A stretch of 39,893 nucleotides of DNA from assembly GCF_001418135.1 (NCBI RefSeq), contig NZ_LIPQ01000287.1, forward strand, positions 1-39,893, given 5' to 3'. The notes below the pieces were generated by a model. It saw nothing but the letters and a program-made list of their open reading frames with translations. It was not told where the DNA came from and made no database searches. A program made the position numbers and the translations under genes. Positions 1 to 9,077 of this stretch are shown here, one piece after another (position 1 is the first letter of the stretch; each line of letters opens with the position of its first letter). Origin of the DNA: Streptomyces aureus (GTDB lineage Bacteria > Actinomycetota > Actinomycetes > Streptomycetales > Streptomycetaceae).

Positions 1-164
1 GGTGTCGTGGGGGTGGGCGTCGGCGTGACAGGCGCGGGCGTCGGCGTGGGGGCCGGCTCCGGCGGGCCCGAGTCGGAGCAGCCGTACAGCCCGGCCGCCG
101 CCACCGCGCACAGCAGCGCGGTGAGGACGCGGCCGGGGCGCCTGGCTCCGCGCTCGCCTGTCAT
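1..164 (-). CDS. Putative lipoprotein, N-terminal part only (runs off the window)
   Basis: The ATG at 164-162 on the minus strand follows a GGGGAG ribosome site. The 54 visible codons give an Arg-rich n-region, a hydrophobic stretch (LTALLCAVAAAGLYGC) and a lipobox ending LYGC, so Cys29 would be lipidated and the protein held at the outer face of the membrane. After the Cys comes a low-complexity Pro/Thr linker (PTPTPAP type) that continues past the window edge. Such a linker usually tethers a globular domain, which cannot be seen, so no function is assigned. It is divergent from the acyltransferase gene, with 79 bases between them. The Gly/Val-rich frame on the other strand is its shadow. 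Confidence 0.7.
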   Translation of the reverse strand, partial: MTGERGARRPGRVLTALLCAVAAAGLYGCSDSGPPEPAPTPTPAPVTPTPTPTT

Positions 165-243
165 GGTGACGCTCCCCCACCAGTGGACCACGGGCCCGCG
201 CACGGATACAACGGGCTTGACGGACGACGAACGGGGGTCGCGG

Positions 244-933
244 GTGTTCTACCACCTGATGAAGTACGTACTGCTGGGACCGCTCCTGAAGCTGCTCTTC
301 CGGCCGCGTATCGAGGGGCTCGAACACATCCCGGAGGAGGGTGCGGCGATCGTCGCGGGCAATCACCTCTCCTTCTCGGACCACTTCCTGATGCCGGTCG
401 TGCTCGACCGGCGGATCACCTTCCTGGCGAAGCAGGAGTACTTCACGGGGCCGGGGATCAAGGGCCGGCTGACGGCCGCCTTCTTCCGGGCGGCCGGGCA
501 GATCCCGGTCGACCGCTCGGGCAAGGAGGCCGGCAAGGCCGCCATCCGGGAGGGCCTCGGGGTGCTCGGGAAGGGGGAGCTGCTCGGCATCTACCCGGAG
601 GGCACGCGCTCGCACGACGGGCGGCTCTACAAGGGGAAGGTGGGCGTGGCGGTGATGGCGCTGACGGCCGGGGTGCCGGTGGTTCCCTGCGCGATGGTGG
701 GGACCTTCGAGATCCAGCCGCCGGGGAAGGTCGTGCCGAGGATCCGCCGGGTCACCATCCGGTTCGGGGCGCCGCTGGACTTCTCCCGGTTCGCCGGGTC
801 GGCGGGAGAGAAGGCGGTGGTCCGCGCGGTGACGGACGAGATCATGTACGAGATCCTCCGGTTGTCCGGGCAGGAGTACGTCGACGACTACGCGGCGGTG
901 GTGAAGGCGGCGGAGGCGCGGACCGAGGGCTGA
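244..933 (+). CDS. Lysophospholipid/1-acylglycerol-3-phosphate acyltransferase family protein (PlsC-like)
   Basis: This 229-residue protein carries the PlsC-type motifs: NHLSFSD (HX4D, His41-Asp46), which is the catalytic pair, and PEGTRS (118-123), which binds the glycerol phosphate. The family transfers an acyl chain from acyl-CoA or acyl-ACP to a lysophospholipid at the inner membrane face. A hydrophobic N-terminus (LMKYVLLGPLLKLLF) probably anchors it. The GTG start at 244 is preferred because a GGGGG ribosome site lies six bases upstream and residues before it look non-coding. A TTG at 217 is the alternative. The exact acceptor cannot be told from sequence, since actinomycetes have several paralogues. 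It is apparently monocistronic, 99 bases ahead of the epimerase gene. Confidence 0.85.
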   Translation: MFYHLMKYVLLGPLLKLLFRPRIEGLEHIPEEGAAIVAGNHLSFSDHFLMPVVLDRRITFLAKQEYFTGPGIKGRLTAAFFRAAGQIPVDRSGKEAGKAAIREGLGVLGKGELLGIYPEGTRSHDGRLYKGKVGVAVMALTAGVPVVPCAMVGTFEIQPPGKVVPRIRRVTIRFGAPLDFSRFAGSAGEKAVVRAVTDEIMYEILRLSGQEYVDDYAAVVKAAEARTEG

Positions 934-1032
934 ACCCCGTCGGTGGGTTCCCCCGCCGGGGACGCTCTGAGCGGATCCGCGCTCGGCGCAATGCCCTGGG
1001 CCGCGGCGGCGGACGGTCGTAGCGTCTCGATC

Positions 1033-2070
1033 ATGACCAAGGGAACCGCGTTCGTACTGGGTGGATCGGGGCAGGTGGGGCGGGCGGCCGTGCGGGCGCT
1101 CGTCGCTGACGGCTGGGAGGTGACGGCCGCCTCGCGGGGCGGCGGCAGGGACGAGAGGTGGCCGGCCGAGGTCCGGTCGGTGGCGCTCGACCGGACCGAG
1201 GAGGGCGCGCTCGCGTCCGGTCTGGGCGACGGCTGCGATGTGCTGGTGGACATCGTGGCGTACGACGCCGGGCACGGCCGGCAGCTGACGGGGCTCTCGG
1301 ACCGGATCGGTTCGGCGGTGGTGGTGTCCAGCGGCGCCGTCTACGAGGACGGGCGGGGGCGCAGCTTCGACACCCAGGACCGGCCGGACGGCTTCCCCGA
1401 CTATCCGCTGCCGATCCCGGAGGACTGGCGGACGGTGGCGCCCGGCGACACCTCGTACGGCACGCGGAAGGTGGCGCTGGAGCGGGAGTTGCTCGCGGCG
1501 GGCGACGCCCTGCCGACGACGGTGCTGCGGCCGGGCGCGATCCACGGGCCGTACTCCCCGGGTCCGCGGGAGCTGTGGTTCGTGAAGCGGGTGCTCGACG
1601 GGCGGCCGGTGCGTCCGCTCGCGTACGGCGGGGCCTCGCGGTTCCACCCGGTGCACGTGGACAACCTCGCGGAGCTGGTCCGGCTGGCGGCGGCGAATCC
1701 GGGCAGCCGGGTGCTGAACGGCGGGGACCCGGAGGCGCCGACGGTGGCCGAGATCGGGGCGGCGATCGACGCGGTCATGGGTGTCAGCAGTGAGACGGTG
1801 CTGATCGAGGGCGCACCGCCGCGGGACATCGTGGGGTCCACCCCGTGGACGGCGCCGCGGTCCGTGGTCTACGACATGGCGGCGGCTGAGCGGGAGCTGG
1901 GGTACCGGCCGGTGGTGTCGTACGCCGATTCGCTGCCGGAGACGGTCGCCTGGCTGACCGAGCGGGTGGCGGGCCGTGAGTGGCGGGAGGCCTTCCCGGG
2001 TCTCGCGAAGTACGGGGTGGACCTCTTCGACTACGCGGCGGAGGACGCCTGGCTGGCGTCGCGGGGGTGA
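1033..2070 (+). CDS. NAD-dependent epimerase/dehydratase family protein
   Basis: A 345-residue atypical short-chain dehydrogenase. The N-terminus has a Rossmann nucleotide-binding loop (VLGGSGQVGR, residues 8-17), and a YGTRK segment (Tyr142/Lys146) fits the YxxxK catalytic pair. RPGAIHGPY and the HPVHVDNLAELV segment are typical of extended SDRs that act on nucleotide sugars or of isoflavone-reductase-like proteins. Substrate unknown. No clear ribosome site precedes the ATG at 1033; it is chosen because the Rossmann strand begins a few residues later. The gene ends just before a strong hairpin shared with the convergent peptidase gene. Confidence 0.8.
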   Translation: MTKGTAFVLGGSGQVGRAAVRALVADGWEVTAASRGGGRDERWPAEVRSVALDRTEEGALASGLGDGCDVLVDIVAYDAGHGRQLTGLSDRIGSAVVVSSGAVYEDGRGRSFDTQDRPDGFPDYPLPIPEDWRTVAPGDTSYGTRKVALERELLAAGDALPTTVLRPGAIHGPYSPGPRELWFVKRVLDGRPVRPLAYGGASRFHPVHVDNLAELVRLAAANPGSRVLNGGDPEAPTVAEIGAAIDAVMGVSSETVLIEGAPPRDIVGSTPWTAPRSVVYDMAAAERELGYRPVVSYADSLPETVAWLTERVAGREWREAFPGLAKYGVDLFDYAAEDAWLASRG

Positions 2071-2074
2071 CACG

Positions 2075-2108
2075 GGTGAGGGGAGGGACGGCTGTCCCTC
2101 CCCTCACC
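2075..2108. terminator. Bidirectional hairpin terminator
   Basis: A perfect 15-bp stem (left arm GGTGAGGGGAGGGAC, loop GGCT) sits between two convergent stop codons. There is no long T tract, as is usual in Streptomyces. Confidence 0.8.
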
Positions 2109-2122
2109 GGGCCGTCAGCGTG

Positions 2123-3703
2123 TTACGGCTTCGGGGTGGCGTGCGGTGCGCAGACCTGGTCCTTGGCGTCCAGCTTGCCGGTCAGCAGGTAGGCCTCGAC
2201 CTTGGTGTTGAGGCACGGGTTGACCAGGCCGGTGATGCCGTGCGAGCCGGCGTCCTTCTCCGTGATCAGGCGCGAGCCCTTGAACCGCTTGTGCAGCTCG
2301 ACGGCGCCGGCGTACGGGGTGGCGGCGTCGCGCTCGGACTGGGCGATGAGCACCGGCGGCAGGCCCTTGCCGGTCCGCACCTCGGTCGGGCGCTGGCGCG
2401 GCGCGGACCAGGTGGCGCACGGCAGGTTCATCCATGCGTTGGCCCAGGTCATGAAGGGGTACTGCTGGTGGAGCCGGCTGTTGTCCCGGTCCCACTTCTT
2501 CCAGCTGGTCGGCCAGGGGGCGTCGGCGCACTCGACCGCGGTGTAGACGGCGTTGCCGTTCTCCGAGGCGGCGTTGCCGGCGGTGTCGGTCGGGTCCGAC
2601 GCCGCGTTGTCGATGAGCGGCTGCGGGTCACCCGCGGCGTACGCGCTCCAGGCCTCGGCCACCGGGGCCCACATGGAGTCGTAGTAGGGGGCGTTCTGGA
2701 AGAAGCCGATGAGTTCGGCGGGGCCGACCTTGCCGCCGAGGGGAGCCTTCTTGGCGGCGGCGCGCAGCGTCACCCACTGCTGCTGCACCTCCGACAGGGT
2801 GTCGCCGAGGTGGTAGGTGGCGTCGTTCTGGGCGACCCAGGTCATCCAGTCCTTGAGGCGGCCCTCGAAGGCGATGTCCTGGTCGAGGTTGACCTCGTAC
2901 CAGATCTTGCGCGTCGACGGGTTCACGACGCTGTCGAGGACCATGCGGCGGACGTGGGTCGGGAAGAGGGTGCCGTAGACCGCGCCGAGGTAGGTGCCGT
3001 AGGAGACGCCGACGAAGTTGAGCTTCGCCTCGCCGAGGGCGGCGCGGATGACGTCGAGGTCACGCGCGGTGTTGGGCGTGTTCATGAAGGGCAGCATGTC
3101 GCCGCTCTTCTCGGCGCAGCCCTTGGCGTAGTCGGCGGCGAGCTTGCGCTGCGCGAGCTTGTCGGCCTCGCTGTCGGGGACCGGGTCGGGCTTGGGGCCC
3201 TTGACGAACTCGCTCGGGTCGACGCAGGAGATGGGGGCCGACTTGCCGACGCCGCGCGGGTCGAAGCCCACGAAGTCGTAGGCCTTGGCGGCGCCCGCCC
3301 AGATCGCGTTCTTGGTGGTGACCCGGCGCGGGAAGCGCAGGCCGGAGCCGCCGGGGCCGCCCGGGTTGTAGAGGAGCGCGCCCTGGCGCTCGGCGGGGGT
3401 GCCGGTGGCGTTGATCCGGTCGACCGCGATCTTGATCTTCCTGCCGTTGGGCTTCGCGTAGTCGACGGGGACGGTGACCCAGCCGCACTGGATCGGCTTC
3501 TCGAGGCCCCAGTCGGCCGGACAGTCCTGCCAGTCGATGCCCGCCTGGGCGGCCCGCGCCGCTGCGACGGCGACGCCGATCGACTCGGCGTCACGCAGGT
3601 GACGGTTGCTGTCGGCGTTCGCGGCCGGGGCCGCGAGCGCGCCCGCGACGAGCGTGCCCGCTATCAGGGTGCCGGCCGAGCCGAGCACTGCCGTACGTCT
3701 CAA
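2123..3703 (-). CDS. Secreted tripeptidyl-aminopeptidase-like alpha/beta hydrolase (Tap/SlpD family)
   Basis: The TTG start at 3703 is supported by GGGGAG six bases upstream and gives 526 residues. It begins with an RR-containing signal peptide whose hydrophobic core ends near AANA-DSN, so the enzyme is exported. The mature part has NPGGPGGSG (oxyanion region), the nucleophile elbow GVSYGTYLG (Ser about 234), and a C-terminal TAP-like domain with the acid in SERDAATPY and the His in AGSHG. The family removes tripeptides from the N-termini of secreted proteins or processes extracellular peptides. Cysteines near both ends may form disulfides. Streptomyces carries several paralogues, so the precise member (tap, slpD, slpE) is not claimed. 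Transcribed alone, downstream of ureD in the same direction. Confidence 0.88.
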   Translation of the reverse strand: MRRTAVLGSAGTLIAGTLVAGALAAPAANADSNRHLRDAESIGVAVAAARAAQAGIDWQDCPADWGLEKPIQCGWVTVPVDYAKPNGRKIKIAVDRINATGTPAERQGALLYNPGGPGGSGLRFPRRVTTKNAIWAGAAKAYDFVGFDPRGVGKSAPISCVDPSEFVKGPKPDPVPDSEADKLAQRKLAADYAKGCAEKSGDMLPFMNTPNTARDLDVIRAALGEAKLNFVGVSYGTYLGAVYGTLFPTHVRRMVLDSVVNPSTRKIWYEVNLDQDIAFEGRLKDWMTWVAQNDATYHLGDTLSEVQQQWVTLRAAAKKAPLGGKVGPAELIGFFQNAPYYDSMWAPVAEAWSAYAAGDPQPLIDNAASDPTDTAGNAASENGNAVYTAVECADAPWPTSWKKWDRDNSRLHQQYPFMTWANAWMNLPCATWSAPRQRPTEVRTGKGLPPVLIAQSERDAATPYAGAVELHKRFKGSRLITEKDAGSHGITGLVNPCLNTKVEAYLLTGKLDAKDQVCAPHATPKP

Positions 3704-3875
3704 CGTGTACTCCCCCAAGATGAGCGCCACCCCCCGTGGCGGCGCCGTGTGTTGGCTGTCCGGGGGATCCTTTCGTCCCGCAGCCACCCGATGAAAGGGC
3801 GAACGCCTGTTTCTTTGCCGAACCAATAACCGGTGAACGGTGTACCGCTGAGCGGTGAGCTCGCGGCAACACCTA

Positions 3876-3905
3876 CAGAACCGGTCAGAACCCGTCAGAA
3901 CGGGG
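3876..3905. repeat. Three 10-bp tandem repeats across the ureD stop codon
   Basis: CAGAACCGGT, CAGAACCCGT and CAGAACGGGG follow one another; the ureD stop codon lies inside the array. Nearby at 3844-3856 is the short inverted repeat ACCGCT-G-AGCGGT. No function is evident. Confidence 0.5.
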
Positions 3906-4647
3906 CGAGTTCCGACAGTGCGGTGTCGAGCAGACGCCGGACCGCGAGGGCGTCCGGGGCGACGGCGGTGGCGAGGGCCGCGGGTCCGGCGAGCGGAGTG
4001 ACGGCGGCGTGCTCGCCGAGCAGCCGCGGCCGCACCGGCTTCTCCGCGAACGCCGGATCGACGACGAGAAGTTGCCCGGTGGCCCGATGACCGCCGAGGA
4101 CCGCGCCGCCGTCCCAGCCACCGGGAGCACCGGGACCGAAGGCCAGTTCCTGGTCGAGGAGGGGCCGCCCGGCGCGGCGGACGGTGAGGCGGGTGACGAG
4201 GGTGCCGGGCGCTTCGCCGTGCCGGCCGAGGATCTGCTCCTCGCGGAGGACCAGCCGGGCCGTGGTGGCGAGCTCGACGACGGTCCGCATCAGCAGATGG
4301 GAGCCGTGCACGGACACCACCTGTTCGGGCAGCCAGCGGAGCACCGCGTCCTCGCCGACGGTGATCCGGACGTCGTACGCGGCCGGCTCGGCGCTCCGGC
4401 CCGGCAGGGCGAGGGTGGCGGCGGCCGAGTCGACCAGGAGCCCGGCCCCGTCCCGCGCCTCGGCCTCGACGGCGAGCCGGTCACCGCCGAGCGGCGCGCT
4501 CATCGCCCCGACGACGGTGACCCGGGTGTACGGACCGGAGGCCCTGGTCCGGCGCAGGGCGAGGGGCCCGTCGCTCACGAGCAGCGGCAGGCCCCCGTCG
4601 GCGTCGGCGGCGATCCGGGCGGTGGCGCGCAGGCTCACGCGGTCCAT
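3895..4647 (-). CDS. ureD: Urease accessory protein UreD
   Basis: 250 residues if the ATG at 4647 is used. UreD (UreH) is the scaffold that binds apo-urease and docks UreF and UreG during nickel insertion. Sequence support is the family pattern [14 protein letters not shown] - GPLALRRTR near the N-terminus and the central VRWLPEQVV-like segment (here [21 protein letters not shown]). It is the last gene of the urease operon and overlaps the end of ureG: the ATG gives a 13-base overlap, while a GTG at 4638 would give a tighter GTGA overlap with the ureG stop. Both are possible, and translation is probably coupled to ureG. Confidence 0.9.
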   Translation of the reverse strand: MDRVSLRATARIAADADGGLPLLVSDGPLALRRTRASGPYTRVTVVGAMSAPLGGDRLAVEAEARDGAGLLVDSAAATLALPGRSAEPAAYDVRITVGEDAVLRWLPEQVVSVHGSHLLMRTVVELATTARLVLREEQILGRHGEAPGTLVTRLTVRRAGRPLLDQELAFGPGAPGGWDGGAVLGGHRATGQLLVVDPAFAEKPVRPRLLGEHAAVTPLAGPAALATAVAPDALAVRRLLDTALSELAPF

Positions 4648-5312
4648 GCCCCGAGCTGGGCCCGGACCCAGTCGGCGACCGGGGCGACGCCGTGCTCGGC
4701 GCGCAGCGAGGTGAAGGCGACGGGCAGCTCACCGCGCTGCTCCTTGGCGTCGCGTGCCATCCGCTCCAGGTCGGAGCCCACGTACGGGGCGAGGTCGGTC
4801 TTGTTCACGACGAGGAGGTCGGCGGTGGTGACGCCGGGGCCGCCCTTGCGCGGGATGTCGTCGCCGCCGGCCACGTCGATGACGAAGATCTGGGCGTCGA
4901 CGAGCCCCTTGGAGAAGGTGGCGGTGAGGTTGTCGCCGCCGGACTCGACGAGGATGAGATCGAGCGGGCCGACGCTGTCCTCGAGCTCCTCGACGGCTTC
5001 GAGGTTGGCGGAGATGTCGTCGCGGATGGCGGTGTGCGGGCAGGCACCGGTCTCCACGGCCTGGATCCGCTCGGGCGGCAGGACGGCGTTGCGGAGCAGG
5101 AACTCGGCATCCTCACGGGTGTAGATGTCGTTGGTGACGACCGCGAGGGAGAGGCTGTCGCGCAGGACCCGGCAGAGGGCGGCGACGGTGGCGGTCTTGC
5201 CCGAGCCGACCGGTCCGCCGAGCCCGATGCGCAGGGCGCGGCGGGTGCCGTCGGGGCGGTGGGCGTCGGCGGAGACGGCGCCGTGGTGGGTGTGACCGTG
5301 GTCGAGGTGCAT
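4635..5312 (-). CDS. ureG: Urease accessory GTPase UreG
   Basis: 225-residue SIMIBI-class GTPase that delivers Ni2+ to urease. Visible are the P-loop GGPVGSGKT (residues 32-40), the metal-binding Cys-Pro-His motif in [11 protein letters not shown], the switch/Walker B segment [11 protein letters not shown] and the base-recognition motif NKTD. The N-terminus is His-rich (five His in the first ten residues), a nickel-binding extension common where no ureE is present, as here. The ATG at 5312 has a GGAG site and lies 19 bases after the ureF stop. Confidence 0.95.
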   Translation of the reverse strand: MHLDHGHTHHGAVSADAHRPDGTRRALRIGLGGPVGSGKTATVAALCRVLRDSLSLAVVTNDIYTREDAEFLLRNAVLPPERIQAVETGACPHTAIRDDISANLEAVEELEDSVGPLDLILVESGGDNLTATFSKGLVDAQIFVIDVAGGDDIPRKGGPGVTTADLLVVNKTDLAPYVGSDLERMARDAKEQRGELPVAFTSLRAEHGVAPVADWVRAQLGAWTA

Positions 5313-5331
5313 GGGGCGGCTCCAGTGGTTC

Positions 5332-5997
5332 TCAGGATGCGAAGAGGCGGACGGGCCAGGACGCGTGCTGTTCGGCGGTGATGTCGAGGAGCGGCGCGGA
5401 GGCCGCGGGCAGGGCGTCGACGCCCTGCCGGGCGGCGCGCGCCGCTTCCTCGGCGACCAGGTCCATGGCGGGGGCGAGGCGGGCGAGGACGGCGGTGGCC
5501 TGGAAGGGGTCCAGACTCAGCAGCCGGACCGTGGCGGTGGCGGGACCGCTGACGGTCTCGTACGCGACGCAGTGCGCGGCGTCCTCGGGGCCGAGTCCGG
5601 CGGCGCGGGCGGCGACGCCCAGGACGACGGGCTGATGGGCGCCGCGCGGGAAGGCGGTGGCGAGCGCGTCGAGTTCGGCGCACGGCCAAGTGGCGCGCGC
5701 CGCCCGCATCATCTGCCGGCCGAGCTTGCGGGCGGCGGCGCGCAGGGCGGGCGAGGGGGTGCGGGCGTCGGCGGCCGCGTCGAGTTCACCCGGGTCGAGT
5801 CCGTGCGCGGCTCCGGCGGCGAGTGCGGCGGAGGTGAGTCCGGTGGTGTGCAGCCGGCCCCGGCAGAAGGCTTCGAGTCCGGACGCGTCCTTGATGCGGC
5901 CGGCCTTGACGGCGGCCTCGGCGCCGCCGGAGTGGGCGTGCCCGCCGGCGGGGAACCGCCCGTCGGCGAGCACCAGGAGTGCGGCGCGACTCGCCAT
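5332..5997 (-). CDS. ureF: Urease accessory protein UreF
   Basis: 221 residues. UreF is the helical accessory protein that bridges UreD and the UreG GTPase and controls GTP hydrolysis in the maturation complex. Typical marks are the start [25 protein letters not shown], with the conserved FPxGxxxHSGG pattern, and a C-terminal half with [11 protein letters not shown]-type helices. The ATG at 5997 shares its A with the TGA of ureC (TGATG), so translation is coupled. A much longer open frame continues upstream of this ATG, but it only mirrors ureC and is not coding. Confidence 0.92.
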   Translation of the reverse strand: MASRAALLVLADGRFPAGGHAHSGGAEAAVKAGRIKDASGLEAFCRGRLHTTGLTSAALAAGAAHGLDPGELDAAADARTPSPALRAAARKLGRQMMRAARATWPCAELDALATAFPRGAHQPVVLGVAARAAGLGPEDAAHCVAYETVSGPATATVRLLSLDPFQATAVLARLAPAMDLVAEEAARAARQGVDALPAASAPLLDITAEQHASWPVRLFAS

Positions 5998-7718
5998 CAG
6001 AAGAGGAAGTAGCGCTGGGCCATGGGCAGTTCGGCGGCGGGGGCGGGTTCTACCGCTTCGCCGTCGATCGTGACCGTGAAGGTGTCGGCGTCGACCTCGA
6101 CCCGGGGCATGGCGTCGTTCTCCCGCATGTCCGCCTTGGACACCCGGCGGGTGCTGCCGATCGCGGTGAACTCCTTGTGCACGCCGAGGCGCTGCGCGAT
6201 GTCGTCCTCGATCGCCGGCTGGGCGACGAAGTTGACCGAGCCGGCCGCCGCCGCCTTGCCGAGCGCGCCGAACATCGGCCGGGGCAGGACGGGTTGGGGG
6301 GTGGGGATGGAGGCGTTGGCGTCGCCCATCTGCGCGTAGGCGATCTGGCCGCCCTTGAGGACGGCGAGCGGCTTCACCCCGAAGAAGGCGGGCTCCCACA
6401 GCACCAGGTCGGCGAGCTTGCCGGGTTCGACGGAGCCGATGAGGTGGTCCATGCCCTGGGCGACGGCCGGGTTGATCGTGTACTTGGCGACGTAGCGGCG
6501 GGCGCGGTGGTTGTCGGCGCGGCCGTCCCCGGGCAGGGCGCCACGCCGCTTCTTCATGACGTGGGCGGTCTGCCAGGTGCGCATGACCACCTCGCCGATG
6601 CGGCCCATGGCCTGGGAGTCGGAGGAGATGATCGAGATGGCGCCCAGGTCGTGGAGGACGTCCTCGGCGGCGATGGTGGAGGGCCGGATCCGGGACTCGG
6701 CGAAGGCGAGGTCCTCGGGGACGGCCGGGTTGAGGTGGTGGCAGACCATCAGCATGTCGAGGTGTTCCTCGATGGTGTTGACGGTGTGCGGCCGGGTCGG
6801 GTTGGTCGAGCTGGGCAGGATGTACGGCTCCGAGACCACCGTGATGATGTCGGGCGCGTGCCCGCCGCCGGCGCCCTCCGTGTGGTACGCGTGGACGGTG
6901 CGCCCGGCGATGGCGGCGAGGGTGTCGCCGACGAAGCCGGCCTCGTTCAGGGTGTCGGTGTGGATGGCGAGCTGGGCACCCGTCTCCTCGCACACGCCCA
7001 GGCAGGCGTCGATGACGGCGGGGGTGGCACCCCAGTCCTCGTGGATCTTGAATCCGAGTGCCCCGCCGCGCAGTTGGGAGTGCATGGCCTCCCGGGACAT
7101 GGTGTTGCCCTTGCCGAGCAGACCGATGTTGACGGGGAAGGTGTCGAGGGCCTCGAACATCCTGGCCGTGTGCCAGGGGCCGGGGGTGACCGTGGTCGCC
7201 TTGGTGCCCTCGGCCGGTCCCGTGCCGCCGCCGACGAGGGTGGTGACGCCGGTGGCGAGGGCCTGCTCGACGACGGTCGGCGAGATGAAGTGGACATGGG
7301 CGTCGACGGCGCCGGCGGTGACGATCCTGCCGTTGCCGACGATGATCTCGGTCTCGGGGCCGATCACGAGGCCGGGGTGGACGCCGTCCATGGTGTCGGG
7401 GTTTCCGGCCTTGCCGAGGGCGGTGATCCGGCCGTCCCGGATGCCGATGTCGGCCTTGACGACGCCCCAGTGGTCGATGATCACGGCGCCGGTGATCACG
7501 GTGTCGGGGGCGCCCTCGGCGCGGGTGGTGCGGGCCTGGCCCATGGACTCGCGGATGACCTTGCCGCCGCCGAAGACGGCTTCGTCGCCGGCGCGGCCGG
7601 GGCCGCCGCTGCGGTCCTCCTCGATCTCGACGAGGAGATCGGTGTCGGCGAGCCGGACGCGGTCGCCGGTGGTGGGGCCGAACAGGTCGGCGTAGACGGC
7701 GCGGTGCAGGTCAGGCAT
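5997..7718 (-). CDS. ureC: Urease alpha subunit (catalytic)
   Basis: 573 residues, full length. Hydrolyses urea to ammonia and carbamate at a dinuclear nickel centre in the cytoplasm. The whole active site can be read: HVH in DAHVHFISP, the carbamylated Lys in [10 protein letters not shown], His in AIHTDTLNE, His in [13 protein letters not shown], the flap Cys-His in MVCHHL, and the nickel-ligand Asp in SSDSQAMGR. The ATG at 7718 follows GAGGGGG and overlaps ureB by eight bases. Nothing suggests loss of function. Confidence 0.97.
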   Translation of the reverse strand: MPDLHRAVYADLFGPTTGDRVRLADTDLLVEIEEDRSGGPGRAGDEAVFGGGKVIRESMGQARTTRAEGAPDTVITGAVIIDHWGVVKADIGIRDGRITALGKAGNPDTMDGVHPGLVIGPETEIIVGNGRIVTAGAVDAHVHFISPTVVEQALATGVTTLVGGGTGPAEGTKATTVTPGPWHTARMFEALDTFPVNIGLLGKGNTMSREAMHSQLRGGALGFKIHEDWGATPAVIDACLGVCEETGAQLAIHTDTLNEAGFVGDTLAAIAGRTVHAYHTEGAGGGHAPDIITVVSEPYILPSSTNPTRPHTVNTIEEHLDMLMVCHHLNPAVPEDLAFAESRIRPSTIAAEDVLHDLGAISIISSDSQAMGRIGEVVMRTWQTAHVMKKRRGALPGDGRADNHRARRYVAKYTINPAVAQGMDHLIGSVEPGKLADLVLWEPAFFGVKPLAVLKGGQIAYAQMGDANASIPTPQPVLPRPMFGALGKAAAAGSVNFVAQPAIEDDIAQRLGVHKEFTAIGSTRRVSKADMRENDAMPRVEVDADTFTVTIDGEAVEPAPAAELPMAQRYFLF

Positions 7719-8106
7719 GGTCGGCCCCCTCGGCCTCGGTGGGCTCGTCGGCCCGGTCGGTCGCGTGGCCGGTCGGGTGGTCGGTCGCGTGGCCGGTCGG
7801 GTCGAGCGGCCCCGCCGTACCGCCGCGCAGGCCGGGCACGATCCGGCGGCCGGCGAGCGGAACGAGTTCGACCTCGACGGGGATGCCCGGCTCGAAGCGG
7901 ACGGCGGTGCCGGCGGCGATGTGCAGCCGCTGCCCGTGCGCGGCGGCGCGATCGAAGTCCAGGCCGGGGTTGACTTCGGCGAAGTGGTAGTGGGAGCCGA
8001 CCTGGACGGGCCGGTCGGCGGCGTTCAGCACGGTCAGACGCGTGACGGGGCGCCCCTCGTTGAGGGCGACGGGGCCGTCCGCGTACAGGATCTCTCCGGG
8101 GATCAT
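7711..8106 (-). CDS. ureB: Urease beta subunit
   Basis: 131 residues. The conserved core ([11 protein letters not shown] - [18 protein letters not shown] - GTAVRFEPG - [10 protein letters not shown]) occupies roughly the first 95 residues; it packs against UreC and carries no nickel ligand. The remaining about 35 residues form an extended tail rich in Thr, His, Asp and Glu that contains a tandem repeat, so the protein is longer than the usual 100-105 residues. The ATG at 8106 lies 13 bases after ureA and the stop falls inside ureC. Confidence 0.95.
   Translation of the reverse strand: MIPGEILYADGPVALNEGRPVTRLTVLNAADRPVQVGSHYHFAEVNPGLDFDRAAAHGQRLHIAAGTAVRFEPGIPVEVELVPLAGRRIVPGLRGGTAGPLDPTGHATDHPTGHATDRADEPTEAEGADHA
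7757..7804. repeat. 24-bp in-frame tandem duplication in ureB
   Basis: Two copies (7757-7780, 7781-7804) differ at one base. On the minus strand they encode two near-identical 8-residue units of the type [16 protein letters not shown] in the C-terminal tail of UreB. Confidence 0.85.
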
Positions 8107-8119
8107 CGGCGCGGCCCGT

Positions 8120-8422
<303 letters not shown>

Positions 8423-8723
8423 TCTTCCACCTCACAGTCGTCGACCGGGACACCCGGACAGCTGCGGACCCTACCGACCGTCAACACCTTGTTGAACTGC
8501 GGAGATGCGGCTCGCGGCCAGACATTGCACGTTAGGGCGGAAGTTTTTCCGGCTCGTTAACTGCGGCTTTGCTCTTTCATGATCGTCGTGCCGGATCGAC
8601 CGACCTGGACATCGGGCCGCGCCGCGACAGAGGACCGGGAGGTATACGGAGCGGGCGTGCCGAGCACACCGGAACCCCTGCCGACCGCCGCGGGCGCGGC
8701 GGCGGGCGGGTCGGCCGACAGGA
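8423..8723. other. Intergenic region upstream of the urease operon
   Basis: About 300 bases without a credible gene; the forward frames here lack a ribosome site and any family resemblance. It must hold the urease promoter, reading leftwards. A TTGACG at 8476-8481 (minus strand) is the best -35-like word, but no good -10 lies at the right distance. I see no riboswitch or operator I can name. Confidence 0.4.
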
Positions 8724-8745
8724 CCTGGGCCCGACCGGGCCTAGG
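8724..8745 (-). terminator. Hairpin at the end of the antitoxin gene
   Basis: A 9-bp stem (CCTGGGCCC against GGGCCTAGG, one G-U pair, loop GACC) overlaps the TAG stop of the antitoxin gene. No T tract. Confidence 0.45.
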
Positions 8746-9019
8746 AGACGCCGGGCTCGCGGTGGTGGGCGGCGATGCCGAAGCGGCGCTGTTCGCCGGT
8801 AGCGGAGTCCAGGGAGTGGAGGCCGGAGACCGAGCTGATCACCTGCTCGTCGGCGGGCTTCTCGGCCGCCTCGAGTTCCTCCAGGTCAGCGGCGGAGACC
8901 AGGGCGACCAGCGGCTTCCCGTGGCGGGTGACGACGACGCGCTCACCGCCGTACACGACGCGGTTGATCAGGTCGGCGAGCTCGGCTCGCGCTTGCGTCA
9001 CCGGGATCTCGTAGGTCAT
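8741..9019 (-). CDS. Type II antitoxin of the Phd/YefM family, no toxin gene beside it
   Basis: 92 residues from the ATG at 9019, which has GGGGAG upstream. The N-terminal half is a clear Phd/YefM fold: [48 protein letters not shown], normally a DNA-binding dimer domain. The C-terminal 35 residues ([11 protein letters not shown]...) would be the toxin-wrapping tail. No RelE/YoeB, Doc or PIN gene follows: the next gene leftwards is ureA after 318 bases. It is therefore an orphan antitoxin or a stand-alone repressor. It is divergent from the ClpP-like gene, with TGTAC repeats between the two starts. Confidence 0.88.
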   Translation of the reverse strand: MTYEIPVTQARAELADLINRVVYGGERVVVTRHGKPLVALVSAADLEELEAAEKPADEQVISSVSGLHSLDSATGEQRRFGIAAHHREPGVS

Positions 9020-9036
9020 GCTCCCCATCTTACGGG

Positions 9037-9062
9037 CTGTACGTCCTGTACATTTTTTACAG
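9037..9062. promoter_or_regulatory. TGTAC-repeat operator between the antitoxin and clpP-like genes
   Basis: The 58-base divergent spacer has two direct CTGTAC words (9037-9042, 9046-9051), a TGTACA core (9047-9052) and the inverted repeat CTGTA-N7-TACAG (9046-9062). TGTACA is the core bound by E. coli YefM at the yefM-yoeB operator. A minus-strand TAAGAT (9032-9027) may be the antitoxin -10; TACATT (9049-9054) may be the -10 for the clpP-like gene. Binding here is inferred. Confidence 0.6.
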
Positions 9063-9077
9063 ATGGAGGTACCCGTC

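Noticed and set aside
1976-3829. 617-codon forward open frame opposite the peptidase gene
   Set aside because: It mirrors a well-conserved secreted hydrolase on the minus strand and its translation has only Val/Leu/Gly/Asp-rich low complexity. A normal GC-rich antisense frame.
5979-7973. 664-codon forward open frame opposite ureC
   Set aside because: Antisense of urease alpha; no family resemblance, no ribosome site.
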